Shown: piece after piece, positions 9,190-17,734 of the stretch
Layout: each line of letters opens with the position of its first letter
Position numbering within the stretch: the stretch's first letter is position 1
DNA from: Lachnoclostridium sp. An14
Lineage (GTDB): Bacteria; Bacillota; Clostridia; Lachnospirales; Lachnospiraceae
DNA: 64,000 nucleotides
Direction: 5' to 3'
NCBI RefSeq assembly: GCF_002160755.1
Contig: NZ_NFLE01000019.1
Coordinates: 1 to 64,000, forward strand
Translations under genes and position numbers: made by a program
Notes under the pieces: generated by a model
What the model was told of the DNA's origin: nothing
Database searches by the model: none
What the model saw: the letters and a program-made list of their open reading frames with translations, nothing else

Positions 9190-10149
9190 ATGAGAAGGAT
9201 CTTGTGCATAGGGGATTTATGTGCGGATCTCATCATCCCCTATGGAGAGACGAAACGAAAGCTGTCCCGGATCCGGGAAGGGGTCATCGAAAGCTGTGAG
9301 GTGGAACTGCGGTCCGGGGGGACTGCGGGAAACACGGCGGTGGTGCTCGGAAAGCTGGGAGAGCGTCCGGTCTTTGTCACAGATCTGTGCGGAGACAGGA
9401 TCGGAGATTTTTTAAAGCGGGAAATGGAAGGTCATGGGGTGGATATGTCCTTTTCACGTGTGGGGGAGCGAGGGGCCATGGTGTGCATTGCCGTGCTGGA
9501 GGAAGACGGAGAGCGGACCATGTTTCCCTGGATCCCTCCAGGCGGCGGGTATCCCACATTTACAGAGGAAAGCTTTGATCCGCGGCTTTTCCACGGAGAA
9601 TGGCTGCTGTTTACCGGCGGAATGTCGTTAAACAACGACGGAAAGAGCATGGGCGCGGTGCTGTCTTTTATCAGGCAGATGAAGGAGCGCACAAGCTCCC
9701 GGTTTGTGTTTGACTTAAACACCAGGATCGAGACCTACGGCCTGAACCAGGAACGGCGCTGGTACTATCAGCAGATGATCGGTCTGGCGGATGTGGTGAT
9801 GGGCTCCGGCATAGAGGAGTTTGGGCCGCTCACCGGAAAAGAAGAACTGAAGGAGGCGGCGGCAGCTCTGGCTGTGGATGGCCGGCGTGTGATCGCCAGG
9901 GACGGGAAGAAACCGGTCCTGATTTTTGAAAACGGGGACGTGACGGCAGTGGAAACCGCCGATGTACCGGTGGTGAGCACGGTGGGGGCCGGGGACACCT
10001 TTAACGGGGCGTTTCTGTGCGCTGAAAATCACGGGCTTTCCACGGTGGAGAGTGTAAAGTTTGCCAACGAAATGGCCGGTTACATGATAAGCCACAAAGG
10101 ACATCTTGAGATACCAGAGAAAACAGAAAAATGGCTTAAAAGAGTGTAA
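9190..10149 (+). CDS. PfkB family sugar kinase (ribokinase-like)
   Basis: A 319-residue ribokinase-fold kinase. The substrate-binding glycine motif near residue 42 reads SGGTAGNTAVVLGKLG, and the catalytic anion-hole motif VGAGDTFNGAF lies near residue 263 with the base aspartate in GAGD. It lies 4 bp after the TrpF-like gene. In this operon the obvious substrate is ribose (or deoxyribose) released by the two nucleoside hydrolases, giving ribose 5-phosphate for the pentose pathway; nucleoside kinases share this fold, so phosphorylation of an intact nucleoside remains possible. Confidence 0.88.
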   Translation: MRRILCIGDLCADLIIPYGETKRKLSRIREGVIESCEVELRSGGTAGNTAVVLGKLGERPVFVTDLCGDRIGDFLKREMEGHGVDMSFSRVGERGAMVCIAVLEEDGERTMFPWIPPGGGYPTFTEESFDPRLFHGEWLLFTGGMSLNNDGKSMGAVLSFIRQMKERTSSRFVFDLNTRIETYGLNQERRWYYQQMIGLADVVMGSGIEEFGPLTGKEELKEAAAALAVDGRRVIARDGKKPVLIFENGDVTAVETADVPVVSTVGAGDTFNGAFLCAENHGLSTVESVKFANEMAGYMISHKGHLEIPEKTEKWLKRV

Positions 10150-10167
10150 AAAGGGGGCTTGAAACGG

Positions 10168-10815
10168 ATGGGCATAGGATATGAGGAGCTGGAGACAAGG
10201 CGGGAAAAAGCAAAAACCATCATTGGGGGACTGAAGAAACGGAACATAGAGGGCTTTTACTGCCAGACCAAGGAGGAGGCCCTGAAACTGGTCACGGAGC
10301 TGGTGCCGGACGGAGCGTCAGCCGGATGGGGCGGTTCCGTGACATTAAAACAGCTGGGGCTGTTTGATGCCCTGCGGGAAAAAGGCTGCCGTCTGTTTGA
10401 CATGGATGAGGCCAACGGGGACCCGGAGTTATCGGCGAAGATCTATCAGGATTCCGTAGGGGCGGACTATTTCTTTATGAGCACCAACGGAATCACGGAA
10501 AACGGCGAGCTGGTAAATATCGACGGGGCAGGAACCAGGCTTTCCCGCATGATTTACGGACCGAAACAGGTGGTGATCATCGCCGGCATCAATAAGATTT
10601 CCCCGGACGTTCAGACGGCCATCGACCGGATTCAGAACGAGGTCTGCCCGGTGCTGGCGGTGGCCGGCGGGCGGAATACGGCCTGCAGCAACCTGGGGCG
10701 GTGCGGAAACTGTTTCACGCCGGACTCCATGTGCTGTGAGTTTGTAATTACCAGAAAATCCCGGCAGAACGGCAGGATGAAACTGATTCTGGTGGGAGAA
10801 GAACTGGGGTATTAA
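10168..10815 (+). CDS. LUD domain protein (LutC/YkgG-like)
   Basis: A 215-residue single-domain LUD (DUF162) protein. It shows the family features KRNIEGFYCQTKEEAL, AGWGGSVTLKQLGL and STNGITENGELVNIDGAG. A cysteine cluster near the C-terminus (CSNLGRCGNCFTPDSMCC) could bind a metal or an iron-sulphur cluster. LutC-type proteins accompany lactate oxidation complexes, but no LutA/LutB partner is present and the role beside nucleoside breakdown is unknown. I chose the ATG at 10168 because the GGGGG ribosome site is too close to an in-frame TTG at 10159. It appears to be the last gene of the operon, followed by a terminator. Confidence 0.82.
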   Translation: MGIGYEELETRREKAKTIIGGLKKRNIEGFYCQTKEEALKLVTELVPDGASAGWGGSVTLKQLGLFDALREKGCRLFDMDEANGDPELSAKIYQDSVGADYFFMSTNGITENGELVNIDGAGTRLSRMIYGPKQVVIIAGINKISPDVQTAIDRIQNEVCPVLAVAGGRNTACSNLGRCGNCFTPDSMCCEFVITRKSRQNGRMKLILVGEELGY

Positions 10816-10830
10816 AGAATGGGAAATAGG

Positions 10831-10881
10831 CGCGGAGGCAGAGCACGGAGAGACGGGTGCTTTGGCCTCCGCGTTTCTTTT
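10831..10881 (+). terminator. Rho-independent terminator after the nucleoside operon
   Basis: CGCGGAGGC (10831-10839) pairs with GCCTCCGCG, an inner AGCAC/GTGCT extends the stem, and TTTCTTTT follows. It lies 16 bp after the LUD gene stop. Immediately downstream a 16-bp direct repeat (GTGGATGGTTTTGGAT-like) occurs twice in 10882-10921; I see no function for it. Confidence 0.8.
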
Positions 10882-11024
10882 GCGGATGGTTTTGGATTTT
10901 TGTGGATGGTTTTGGATGGAAGGTTTGAGGGGGAGTAAAAAGATGATTTTGGCGGTTGTTCCGGCAAAAACCGGCGGGAATGGGGGCTGGAGAAGAAATC
11001 TGCCATGGAAAAGGGGGACAGGAC

Positions 11025-12278
11025 ATGGATCTGAGAGATATGAAGGATGTGATTTTGGAGCAGGCGAAAAAGTATAACAGCTTTTATCTGTATGAGGAGC
11101 GGGGAATCGCGGAGTATACGGGGCGGCTGAAAAAGAGCTTTCCGCGGACGGAATTTCTGTATTCCATCAAATGCAATTCCAATCCGGAGGTGGTGAAATG
11201 CGTATTTTCCCAGGGATTTGGGGCGGACGCCGCCAGTCTTGGGGAGGTGCGGATGGCCAGGAAATGGGGGCTGGAAAAAGAGCACATTTTTTATTCGGCT
11301 CCAGGAAAGAGCATGGAGGACATCCGGCAGTCCATTTCTGAATGTACGCTTATCGCGGACAGTGTCGGTGAAGTTCAGCGGATCTGGAGCGTGGCGGAGG
11401 AGCTGGGGATCTCTGTAAATATTGGAATCCGCATCAATCCGGAGTTTTCTTTTTACGACGGAAACAGCCATCCGTCGAAGTTCGGGATTGACGAGGCACA
11501 GGTCTATGAGCTTTTCTCCCGCGGCGACGGAGACGGCAGGGTGAGGATCACAGGAATCCACGTGCATTTGCGGAGCCAGGAGTTAAACGGAGATGTGCTG
11601 GCGGGGTATTATGAAAATATGATAGCCCTGGCAAAGCGGGTGCAGGCCGCCGCCGGTTCTCCCCTGGAATACATCAATCTGGGTTCGGGAATCGGGATTC
11701 CCTACGGGCCGTCGGACCGTCCTCTGGACGTGGAAGGGCTGGCAGGCCGGGCGGAAGAACTGTTTGCTCGGTTTCGCCGGGAAAATCCCCATACCAGGAT
11801 TTTAATTGAGGTGGGGCGGTATGCTGTGGGAAAAAGCGGGATTTACGTCACGAAGGTAATGGACCGGAAGGTTTCCTGCGGGAAAACCTATCTGATTCTG
11901 AAAAATACGCTGAATGGATTTATAAGGCCGTCTCTGGCGCGGCTGGTGTGCAGCTATGGCGGCGCGGCCAACGGCTGTCCGGCGCCCTGTGAGCCGCTGT
12001 TTACCAGCGGGGACGCGTTTGAGATTCGGACGCTGAAAGAGGACGGGGCGGAGAAGGAGACGGTGACGCTGGTGGGGAATCTGTGCACGGCGGCAGATGT
12101 GGCAGCGGAGAATGTGACGATGCCACGGCTGGACGTCGGGGATGTGGTGATCTTTACCAACGCCGGAAGCTATGGAGCGGTGCTGTCCCCTGCGCAGTTT
12201 TCTTCGCAGGAGAGGCCGGCGGAGGTGTTTTTGAGGGAGAGTGGGGAGGTGGCGGTGAGAGAGATGCCGGTTTGGTGA
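11025..12278 (+). CDS. Fold-type III PLP-dependent decarboxylase (diaminopimelate/ornithine decarboxylase-like)
   Basis: A 417-residue alanine-racemase-fold enzyme. The Schiff-base lysine lies in FLYSIKCNSNPEVV (near residue 44), HVHLRSQ and GSGIGIPYG match the phosphate-binding loops, and the second-half motif GNLCTAADV matches the catalytic cysteine loop of the decarboxylases. The product could decarboxylate a diamino acid or act in a small-molecule pathway; specificity cannot be assigned. The ATG at 11025 follows GGGGGA at good spacing; in-frame upstream TTG and ATG codons lack ribosome sites. It lies after the terminator of the nucleoside operon, so it probably has its own promoter. Confidence 0.82.
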   Translation: MDLRDMKDVILEQAKKYNSFYLYEERGIAEYTGRLKKSFPRTEFLYSIKCNSNPEVVKCVFSQGFGADAASLGEVRMARKWGLEKEHIFYSAPGKSMEDIRQSISECTLIADSVGEVQRIWSVAEELGISVNIGIRINPEFSFYDGNSHPSKFGIDEAQVYELFSRGDGDGRVRITGIHVHLRSQELNGDVLAGYYENMIALAKRVQAAAGSPLEYINLGSGIGIPYGPSDRPLDVEGLAGRAEELFARFRRENPHTRILIEVGRYAVGKSGIYVTKVMDRKVSCGKTYLILKNTLNGFIRPSLARLVCSYGGAANGCPAPCEPLFTSGDAFEIRTLKEDGAEKETVTLVGNLCTAADVAAENVTMPRLDVGDVVIFTNAGSYGAVLSPAQFSSQERPAEVFLRESGEVAVREMPVW

Positions 12279-12348
12279 ATACCGAAAGAAAATCAAATTT
12301 TTAAGGGAATTTTGAATGGAAAAAGACAGTGAAATGGAAAAAAGGATG

Positions 12349-12397
12349 TTATTCGAATAAATGGTGAGTTGATATTATTCGAATAAAAGCATATAAT
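12349..12397 (+). promoter_or_regulatory. Promoter with two identical palindromic operators
   Basis: TTATTCGAATAA, a perfect 12-bp palindrome, occurs at 12349-12360 and again at 12375-12386. A sigma-A type promoter reads TTGATA (12369-12374), 17 bp, TATAAT (12392-12397). The second palindrome lies in the spacer and the first just upstream of the -35 box, so a bound dimer would block polymerase. The downstream gene begins with an HTH domain and is the likely autoregulator (inferred). Confidence 0.75.
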
Positions 12398-12437
12398 AAA
12401 GGTATTGTAATCGTATAAAGGAAGGGGGCGTAGGAAA

Positions 12438-14297
12438 ATGTCTGGCGATATGACCTGTCGGGAGGCGGCAGAGCTGTGGGGAATATCGGAACGGCGGATT
12501 GCTGTTTTGTGCAAAGAAGGAAGGATTCCAGGAGTTTACAGGGTTGGGCGCAGCTGGATGATTCCGGAAGGAGCGGAAAAACCAGCGGATAAAAGGCTTG
12601 CGGAGCGGGAGCGGAGGCGGCCCCTTCCCATTGGGGTTTCCGATTTCAAGGAGGCGTCTGCGGAGTATTACTACGTGGATAAGACGCTGCTGATCCGGGA
12701 TTTTTTGGATGAAAGGCCGAAGGTATCGCTGTTTACCAGGCCCCGCAGGTTTGGAAAAACCCTGAACATGGATATGCTGAAGGTTTTCTTTGAGAAAACG
12801 GATAGGGATACGTCTGTTTATTTTAAGGACAAAAAGATCTGGAAATGCGGGGAGTATTATCGCAGTTTCCAGGGGAAATATCCCGTGATATTTATAAGTT
12901 TTAAGGATGTGAAATTTAGGGAATGGAATCAGACGCTGGAGGCAGTTTGCGCGATTCTGCGCGATGAATTTGCCCGGCACAGAGAGCTGGAGGGCAGTGA
13001 GAAATGTAATTCCTATGAGCGGGGATATTATGAACGTGTAGTAAATGGAACAGCCACAGAGGTGGAACTTTCCATGGCTCTCGCCATGCTGTCTCAGATG
13101 CTTGACCACCATCACGGAATTGCTCCTCTTTTGATGATTGATGAATATGACACGCCAATTCAGCAAGGGTACGTTTATGGATATTATGAGGATGTCATCC
13201 TTTTTATGAGAAACTTATTTTCAGGAGGGTTTAAGGATAATCCTCATCTGTCTTTTGGGGTTCTCACTGGGATTTTGCGGGTGGCGAAGGAGAGCATTTT
13301 CAGTGGCATGAATAACCTGAAGGTCAATTCTATTATGGATGACAGGTACAGCTCCTACTTTGGATTTACAAAGGAGGAGGTGCGCGGCATGGCGGAGTAT
13401 TACCAGGTTTCAGACCACTATGAGGAAATCGGCAGGTGGTACGATGGCTACCGTTTTGGAAATACGGACATTTTCAATCCCTGGTCGGTAATCGGGTATT
13501 TCAACAATGACTGCCGTCCGCAGGCATTTTGGGTCTCTACCGGAAGTAACGAGATCATTGGGGATATTTTACTGGACGCAGACAGGGAGACAGTGGAACA
13601 GCTATATTCTCTGATGAATGGGGAACGAGTTTTCGCCCATATTGACACAAGTGTAATTTATCCTCAGATCCGGCAGAATCCAGGTTCGATCTACAGCTTT
13701 CTTTTGGTGACAGGGTATTTGAAGGCAGAGAAGATAAAACAGCAGTTTTCCGGAGATTATATATGTGAGGTATCTCTGCCAAATCAGGAAATCTTTTTTG
13801 TTTACAGCAGGGAGATTCTCAGGAAAATTGAAAAAGTTATATCTCCTTCATCAGCGCTGGCAATCCAGGAGGCGCTCTATTCCAGAGATGGGGAGCAGAT
13901 TCAGAAGGCACTGCAGGCATTTTTGGTTCAGACAATCAGCTATAACGACGCATCCAGTGAAAGCTTTTATCACGGATTGGTTTTGGGGCTTTGCGCGGTG
14001 ATGGATAACCGTTATTATGTGACGTCAAACAGGGAATCGGGGGACGGACGCTTTGATATTCAGCTAATGCCGAAGGAAAACGATCTGCCGGGAATCCTCA
14101 TGGAATTAAAGGCAGGAAAGGGAATGGATGAAAAACAGCTTTCCAAGCTTTCCCGCGAGGCGCTCCGCCAGATCGGCGACCGCGGCTATGATGTGGAGAT
14201 GAAAAGCCGCGGCGTGAAGACGGTTCTGCGGATGGGAGTCGCATTTTGCGGAAAACGGGTGCAGGTGGCGGGAGATCATTGGGATAGGGATCGGTGA
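12438..14297 (+). CDS. HTH plus AAA-ATPase-like plus PD-(D/E)XK nuclease-like protein
   Basis: A 619-residue three-part protein. Residues 1-50 resemble an excisionase/MerR-type HTH (TCREAAELWGISERRIAVLC followed by RVGRSWMIP). From about residue 62 it is the AAA-ATPase-like family found widely in gut Firmicutes and Bacteroidetes, with VDKTLLIRDFL, the P-loop-like RPRRFGKT (101-108) and LLMIDEYD. The C-terminus has DGRFDIQ and MELKAGKG, matching a PD-(D/E)XK nuclease core. The biochemical role of this family is not established; the nuclease half suggests nucleic-acid or defence activity. The HTH fusion together with paired operators upstream suggests tight self-repression. A GGAAGGGGG site precedes the start. 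Confidence 0.82.
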   Translation: MSGDMTCREAAELWGISERRIAVLCKEGRIPGVYRVGRSWMIPEGAEKPADKRLAERERRRPLPIGVSDFKEASAEYYYVDKTLLIRDFLDERPKVSLFTRPRRFGKTLNMDMLKVFFEKTDRDTSVYFKDKKIWKCGEYYRSFQGKYPVIFISFKDVKFREWNQTLEAVCAILRDEFARHRELEGSEKCNSYERGYYERVVNGTATEVELSMALAMLSQMLDHHHGIAPLLMIDEYDTPIQQGYVYGYYEDVILFMRNLFSGGFKDNPHLSFGVLTGILRVAKESIFSGMNNLKVNSIMDDRYSSYFGFTKEEVRGMAEYYQVSDHYEEIGRWYDGYRFGNTDIFNPWSVIGYFNNDCRPQAFWVSTGSNEIIGDILLDADRETVEQLYSLMNGERVFAHIDTSVIYPQIRQNPGSIYSFLLVTGYLKAEKIKQQFSGDYICEVSLPNQEIFFVYSREILRKIEKVISPSSALAIQEALYSRDGEQIQKALQAFLVQTISYNDASSESFYHGLVLGLCAVMDNRYYVTSNRESGDGRFDIQLMPKENDLPGILMELKAGKGMDEKQLSKLSREALRQIGDRGYDVEMKSRGVKTVLRMGVAFCGKRVQVAGDHWDRDR

Positions 14298-14318
14298 CTT
14301 AATTCTTTACAAATTAAA

Positions 14319-14360
14319 ATCCAGCACCGTCTTCTTAATACTGAGAAAATAGTGCTGGAT
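14319..14360. terminator. Bidirectional terminator between convergent genes
   Basis: ATCCAGCAC (14319-14327) pairs with GTGCTGGAT (14352-14360). A-rich flank on the left and T-containing flank on the right make it usable for both the rightward nuclease-like gene and the leftward reductase gene. Confidence 0.65.
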
Positions 14361-14400
14361 GATTTATTGATTGTACTCTGTAAGGAAACTCCTTCTCCCC

Positions 14401-15318
14401 CTACTCCCCCTCCCGCAGTTCCATCTCCTTAATCCTCTCATACAGAAAATCATTGGTAGGGGTGGGAATGCCGTGTTTTTGGCCCAGGGCGCGGATGGTG
14501 CCGGAAAAGAGTTCTACTTCGGTGGGGCGGCCGGCGCGGAGGTCTCGGCGCATGGAGGAGATACCGATGCCGTCCAGACCGTTAATCAGAGTGAGCCAGT
14601 CGGTGATGGTCTGATCGTTCACGGGAACGCCCTCGGCCTGGCCCACCTGCACGGCCTCCTTCATGGCGCTGATCATGATCTGCCGCGGCTCGCCTTCCCG
14701 TTTTACGCCGTCAAAATCCGTTTCGTAGACGGCCACAGCCTGGCAGATGCCGGTATTGAAAACCAGGCGCTCCCAGAGATTCTTTTTCATATCCGGATGA
14801 CAGCGGTAGGGAAACTCCATGCTGTCGAAAAAGGCGGTGAGGGCGCGCATAAAATCAGACGGCAGCCCGTCGTTCGTGCCAATGTTCATCACGCCCATGT
14901 TATTGTATCGGATCTGGGAGCCGGAACGGGAGACGTCGGTGCCCTGAACGGTGCAGAGCAGCACCCGCCCGTTTCCAAAAGCCCGGCTGAGCAGGTCCTG
15001 GCTGGTGATGCCGTTGATAAAAGAGAGGATGACCGTATTTTTCCCCACCTGGCTGCCGATGCGGCGGATGACATTGTCCAGTTCGCAGAATCTCATGGCG
15101 AAGATGACCAGATCAGCGGGGCCTACGGTCCCAAAGGGAATGAAGGTGAAACGGCAGGGCTCCCCGTTGCAGGTGATGTCCGCGTTTTTGTAAGTCTCGA
15201 TTACGCTTTCGCCGGCAACGAAACGGACACTTCCTTCCGGAAGACGGCTGTTTAAAAACTGGCCGTACATAAATCCCAGGGTTCCCGTTCCCACAATGGA
15301 AATTTTTCTTATGTCCAT
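14401..15318 (-). CDS. 2-dehydropantoate 2-reductase family protein
   Basis: A 305-residue NADPH-dependent reductase of the ApbA/PanE family. The Rossmann motif is IVGTGTLGFMYGQFL at residues 8-22, and the catalytic lysine/asparagine pair of the family is visible in KKNLWERLVFNTG in the middle. Ketopantoate reductase feeds pantothenate and coenzyme A synthesis, but many members act on other 2-keto acids and no other pan genes are nearby. GGGGAGG precedes the ATG. It is convergent with the nuclease-like gene and shares its terminator; the AT-rich DNA at 15319-15392 probably holds its promoter. Confidence 0.85.
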   Translation of the reverse strand: MDIRKISIVGTGTLGFMYGQFLNSRLPEGSVRFVAGESVIETYKNADITCNGEPCRFTFIPFGTVGPADLVIFAMRFCELDNVIRRIGSQVGKNTVILSFINGITSQDLLSRAFGNGRVLLCTVQGTDVSRSGSQIRYNNMGVMNIGTNDGLPSDFMRALTAFFDSMEFPYRCHPDMKKNLWERLVFNTGICQAVAVYETDFDGVKREGEPRQIMISAMKEAVQVGQAEGVPVNDQTITDWLTLINGLDGIGISSMRRDLRAGRPTEVELFSGTIRALGQKHGIPTPTNDFLYERIKEMELREGE

Positions 15319-15392
15319 ACTGTTCCTCCCCTCAAAACTTTACCGTTTATCTAAATTTTCTATATTATTTAAAGAATTCAAATAAAATAAAT

Positions 15393-15659
15393 TTATTCTT
15401 CAATAACGTGGATTTCCAGATAGTCAAAGTCAATGTGCTCGATGAAATTATCCTGGCTGAATCTGGTCTTGTCGTGCAGCTGGAAATCGTGGATGTTTGC
15501 GTCCAGCCAGATCGGCTTGCCCAGGTCGAAGGTGTAGCAGATCTCGTCGAGGGATTGGAAAACCATCTGTGTCCTGGACAGGGAATAGTCGGTCTGACAG
15601 GCCACGGTATCGCGGACCAGACGGTTGTCCTTCCATATTTTTCCCCACATTCGGAACAT
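15393..15659 (-). CDS. Small conserved-looking protein of unknown function
   Basis: An 88-residue protein with no recognised domain. It is acidic and aromatic-rich, ending with FNFIEHIDFDYLEIHVIEE-like beta-forming sequence; no signal peptide or membrane helix is visible. GGGAGGTGAAAAT directly precedes the ATG, which makes translation credible. It lies upstream of the reductase gene in the same direction (74 bp gap) and may be co-transcribed with it. Function unknown. Confidence 0.7.
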   Translation of the reverse strand: MFRMWGKIWKDNRLVRDTVACQTDYSLSRTQMVFQSLDEICYTFDLGKPIWLDANIHDFQLHDKTRFSQDNFIEHIDFDYLEIHVIEE

Positions 15660-15823
15660 ATTTTCACCTCCCTTTTCCCATGTACGTTAATCGTTTGTCA
15701 ATGCTTTCAGTATACAGGAAACAGGTTTCTTTTGGCAAGGGCAAAATTGCGGCCTGCCCCTTGTGAAAGAGGCTTATTTGTAGTAATCTATTACCATAGG
15801 GCAGTACGAAGGAGGAACCGGAT

Positions 15824-16921
15824 ATGGGACAGCAGACGACGGACCAGATCGCTTTTCTCATTGAGGCCAGGACAGCTCTGGAGGAGCTGGGCGTGGTAAA
15901 GGATCGGGAAAAGCAGCTGAAAATCGACGAGATCAAAGTGGGCAAAACCCTGGAGGTGGAAAAAAGGACGGTGGAGGAAACCATCAACACCACGGTCCGC
16001 AAGCGCCGCGAGGCCATTTCCTCCAGCTATGAAGCGGAAATGGACAAGGCAGAGGACAAGCTGAAAAAGGCCCGGGTGAAACGGGAGAAAGCCAAAAACC
16101 AGGGAATGAGAGAGCGGATCGCTGAGGAGACGGCGGATCTGCGGGATGAGAACCGGGACGTGAAGGAGAAAATCAGGACGCTGTTTAAGCAGAAACACAT
16201 TCCGGCGTACTGCAATACCAGCTGGTATTTCGCCCTGTTTTTTCCCAGGCATTTCAAGGAAATCCTGATGTTTCTGGTCACGATTTTCCTGTGCTTTCTG
16301 GCCATTCCCTACGGAGCTTATATGCTGGTTCCCAAAAGGCAGCCGCTCCATCTGGTGGGGATTTATTTCCTGGCGGTCCTCATATTCGGCGGCATTTACG
16401 TACTGCTGATGAACCGGACGAAGGTCCGCCATATGGAGACCTTAAAAGAGGCTCGGGTAATGCGGGATCACATCCGCGCCAACCGCAAGAAAATCCATGT
16501 GATCACCAGGACCATCCAGCGGGACAAAAATGAGAAAATGTATGACCTGGAGAAGTACGACGATGAGATCTCCCGTTTAGAGCAGGAGATTCAGAACATC
16601 GCCGCCCAGAAACAGGAGGCGTTAAATTCCTTTGAGCAGGTGACAAAGACCATCATTTCCGATGAAATTCTGTCGGGGGCCAAGCCGCGGATCGACGAGC
16701 TGGCGGCCAGCTACCGGGACATCCGTCAGTCCATCACGGAGACGGAGGCGGAGATCAAGGAAAAGAATCTGGAGGTCACCAGCAAATACGCCGGTTATCT
16801 GGGAAAGGAATACATGGATCCCATGAAGATCGGAGAGCTGATGGAGATCATCCGCAGCGGCCGGGCGGCCAATATCAGCGAGGCCATGGAGGCGGCAAAG
16901 GCGCCGAAGGCCCAGCAGTGA
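15824..16921 (+). CDS. Coiled-coil membrane protein of unknown function
   Basis: A 365-residue protein with a cytoplasmic-type N-terminal coiled coil (about residues 20-125, rich in Glu, Lys and Arg), two hydrophobic helices (about 145-170 and 178-200) with a short loop between them, and a second long coiled coil (about 205-330). The two charged coils flanking a membrane hairpin suggest a membrane-anchored scaffold. No catalytic motif is visible. GAAGGAGG precedes the ATG. It is divergently placed from the small gene at 15659 and the 164-bp gap must hold both promoters. Confidence 0.75.
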   Translation: MGQQTTDQIAFLIEARTALEELGVVKDREKQLKIDEIKVGKTLEVEKRTVEETINTTVRKRREAISSSYEAEMDKAEDKLKKARVKREKAKNQGMRERIAEETADLRDENRDVKEKIRTLFKQKHIPAYCNTSWYFALFFPRHFKEILMFLVTIFLCFLAIPYGAYMLVPKRQPLHLVGIYFLAVLIFGGIYVLLMNRTKVRHMETLKEARVMRDHIRANRKKIHVITRTIQRDKNEKMYDLEKYDDEISRLEQEIQNIAAQKQEALNSFEQVTKTIISDEILSGAKPRIDELAASYRDIRQSITETEAEIKEKNLEVTSKYAGYLGKEYMDPMKIGELMEIIRSGRAANISEAMEAAKAPKAQQ

Positions 16922-16968
16922 TTGTCCGTGCATAAAGAGAATCATCCATGCCTATAATAGAGTATAAG

Positions 16969-17048
16969 ATGCCAGTGGCAAACGGTGGAAATCCCATGCA
17001 GGCCTGCCTGCGGGAGGAGTTTTGACCCGGGGATTTCAGCATTGGCAT
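16969..17048 (+). ncRNA. Candidate structured leader RNA upstream of the YyaC-type gene
   Basis: ATGCCAGTG (16969-16977) pairs with CATTGGCAT (17040-17048), an inner GAAATCCC (16988-16995) pairs with GGGGATTTC (17029-17037), and GCAGGC/GCCTGC forms a terminal hairpin at 16998-17011. TATAAT at 16953-16958 would start a transcript just before the structure. No known riboswitch class was recognised. It could be a regulatory leader, or simply a folded 5' UTR. Confidence 0.4.
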
Positions 17049-17073
17049 AAGAAAACATTACAGGCGGGATGGT

Positions 17074-17673
17074 ATGAAATTCTTGGAACGGATCCGGCTC
17101 TGCGGGGGCCGTGAAATATATTATTACGACGCGAGAAAGGAACGGGAAATCGAAAATTTCGCTTTGCAGCTCTACAACATGGTGGGCGGAGAGATGGAGA
17201 GCGGAAAATGGAAAGGCGTGCTCTTTCTCTGCATCGGGACGGACCGGTCTACGGGGGACAGCCTGGGCCCGCTCATTGGCTACAAGCTAAAGGAGCGGCG
17301 GATGCGCAATGCCAAGGTGGTGGGAACCCTGGAAAAGCCGGTCCATGCCATGAATCTGGAGGAGTATTTAAAAGTGGTGAAATCCCGCTATCCCGGGTAT
17401 TTGACGGTGGCGGTGGACGCGTCCGTGGGAAACGCGGAGCACGTGGGCTACATCACCCTGGGAAAAGGGCCGTTAAAGCCTGGGCTGGGGGTGAGCAAGG
17501 AGCTAAGAGAGGTAGGGGACTTATTTATCACAGGCATTGTGGGCAGCTGCGGCAGCCACGATCCCCTTATGCTCCAGAGCATCCGGCTGTCGGTGGTGAT
17601 GCGCCTGGCGGACTGCATCAGCGAAAGCATTTATTTTGTCGAAAAGTTATGGGACAGGGCCGCGTCCGTTTGA
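17074..17673 (+). CDS. yyaC: YyaC-type spore protein (DUF1256, GPR-related)
   Basis: A 199-residue protein of the YyaC family, which is related in fold to the germination protease GPR and is found in endospore formers. The core VLFLCIGTDRSTGDSLGPLIG (about residues 49-69) and VAVDASVGNAEHVGYI are the diagnostic stretches, followed by GIVGSCGSHDPLML. It supports a spore-forming host. The start follows GGCGGGATGGT. A folded leader candidate lies 26 bp upstream, and a LysM membrane protein follows 61 bp downstream. Confidence 0.88.
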   Translation: MKFLERIRLCGGREIYYYDARKEREIENFALQLYNMVGGEMESGKWKGVLFLCIGTDRSTGDSLGPLIGYKLKERRMRNAKVVGTLEKPVHAMNLEEYLKVVKSRYPGYLTVAVDASVGNAEHVGYITLGKGPLKPGLGVSKELREVGDLFITGIVGSCGSHDPLMLQSIRLSVVMRLADCISESIYFVEKLWDRAASV

Positions 17674-17734
17674 CAAGTTTTTCGTGGGGCCTGTGCTATC
17701 ATTTATGAGATTAAATGATAGCGGGGTGAAACAC

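Noticed and set aside
14371-15255. Rightward open frame of 294 codons
   Set aside because: It is the antisense of the reductase gene at 14401-15318, which has clear family motifs and a ribosome site.
15738-15758. TTGGCA and TTGC resembling a sigma-54 promoter before the coiled-coil gene
   Set aside because: GG and GC are 15 bp apart rather than 12, so it does not fit.
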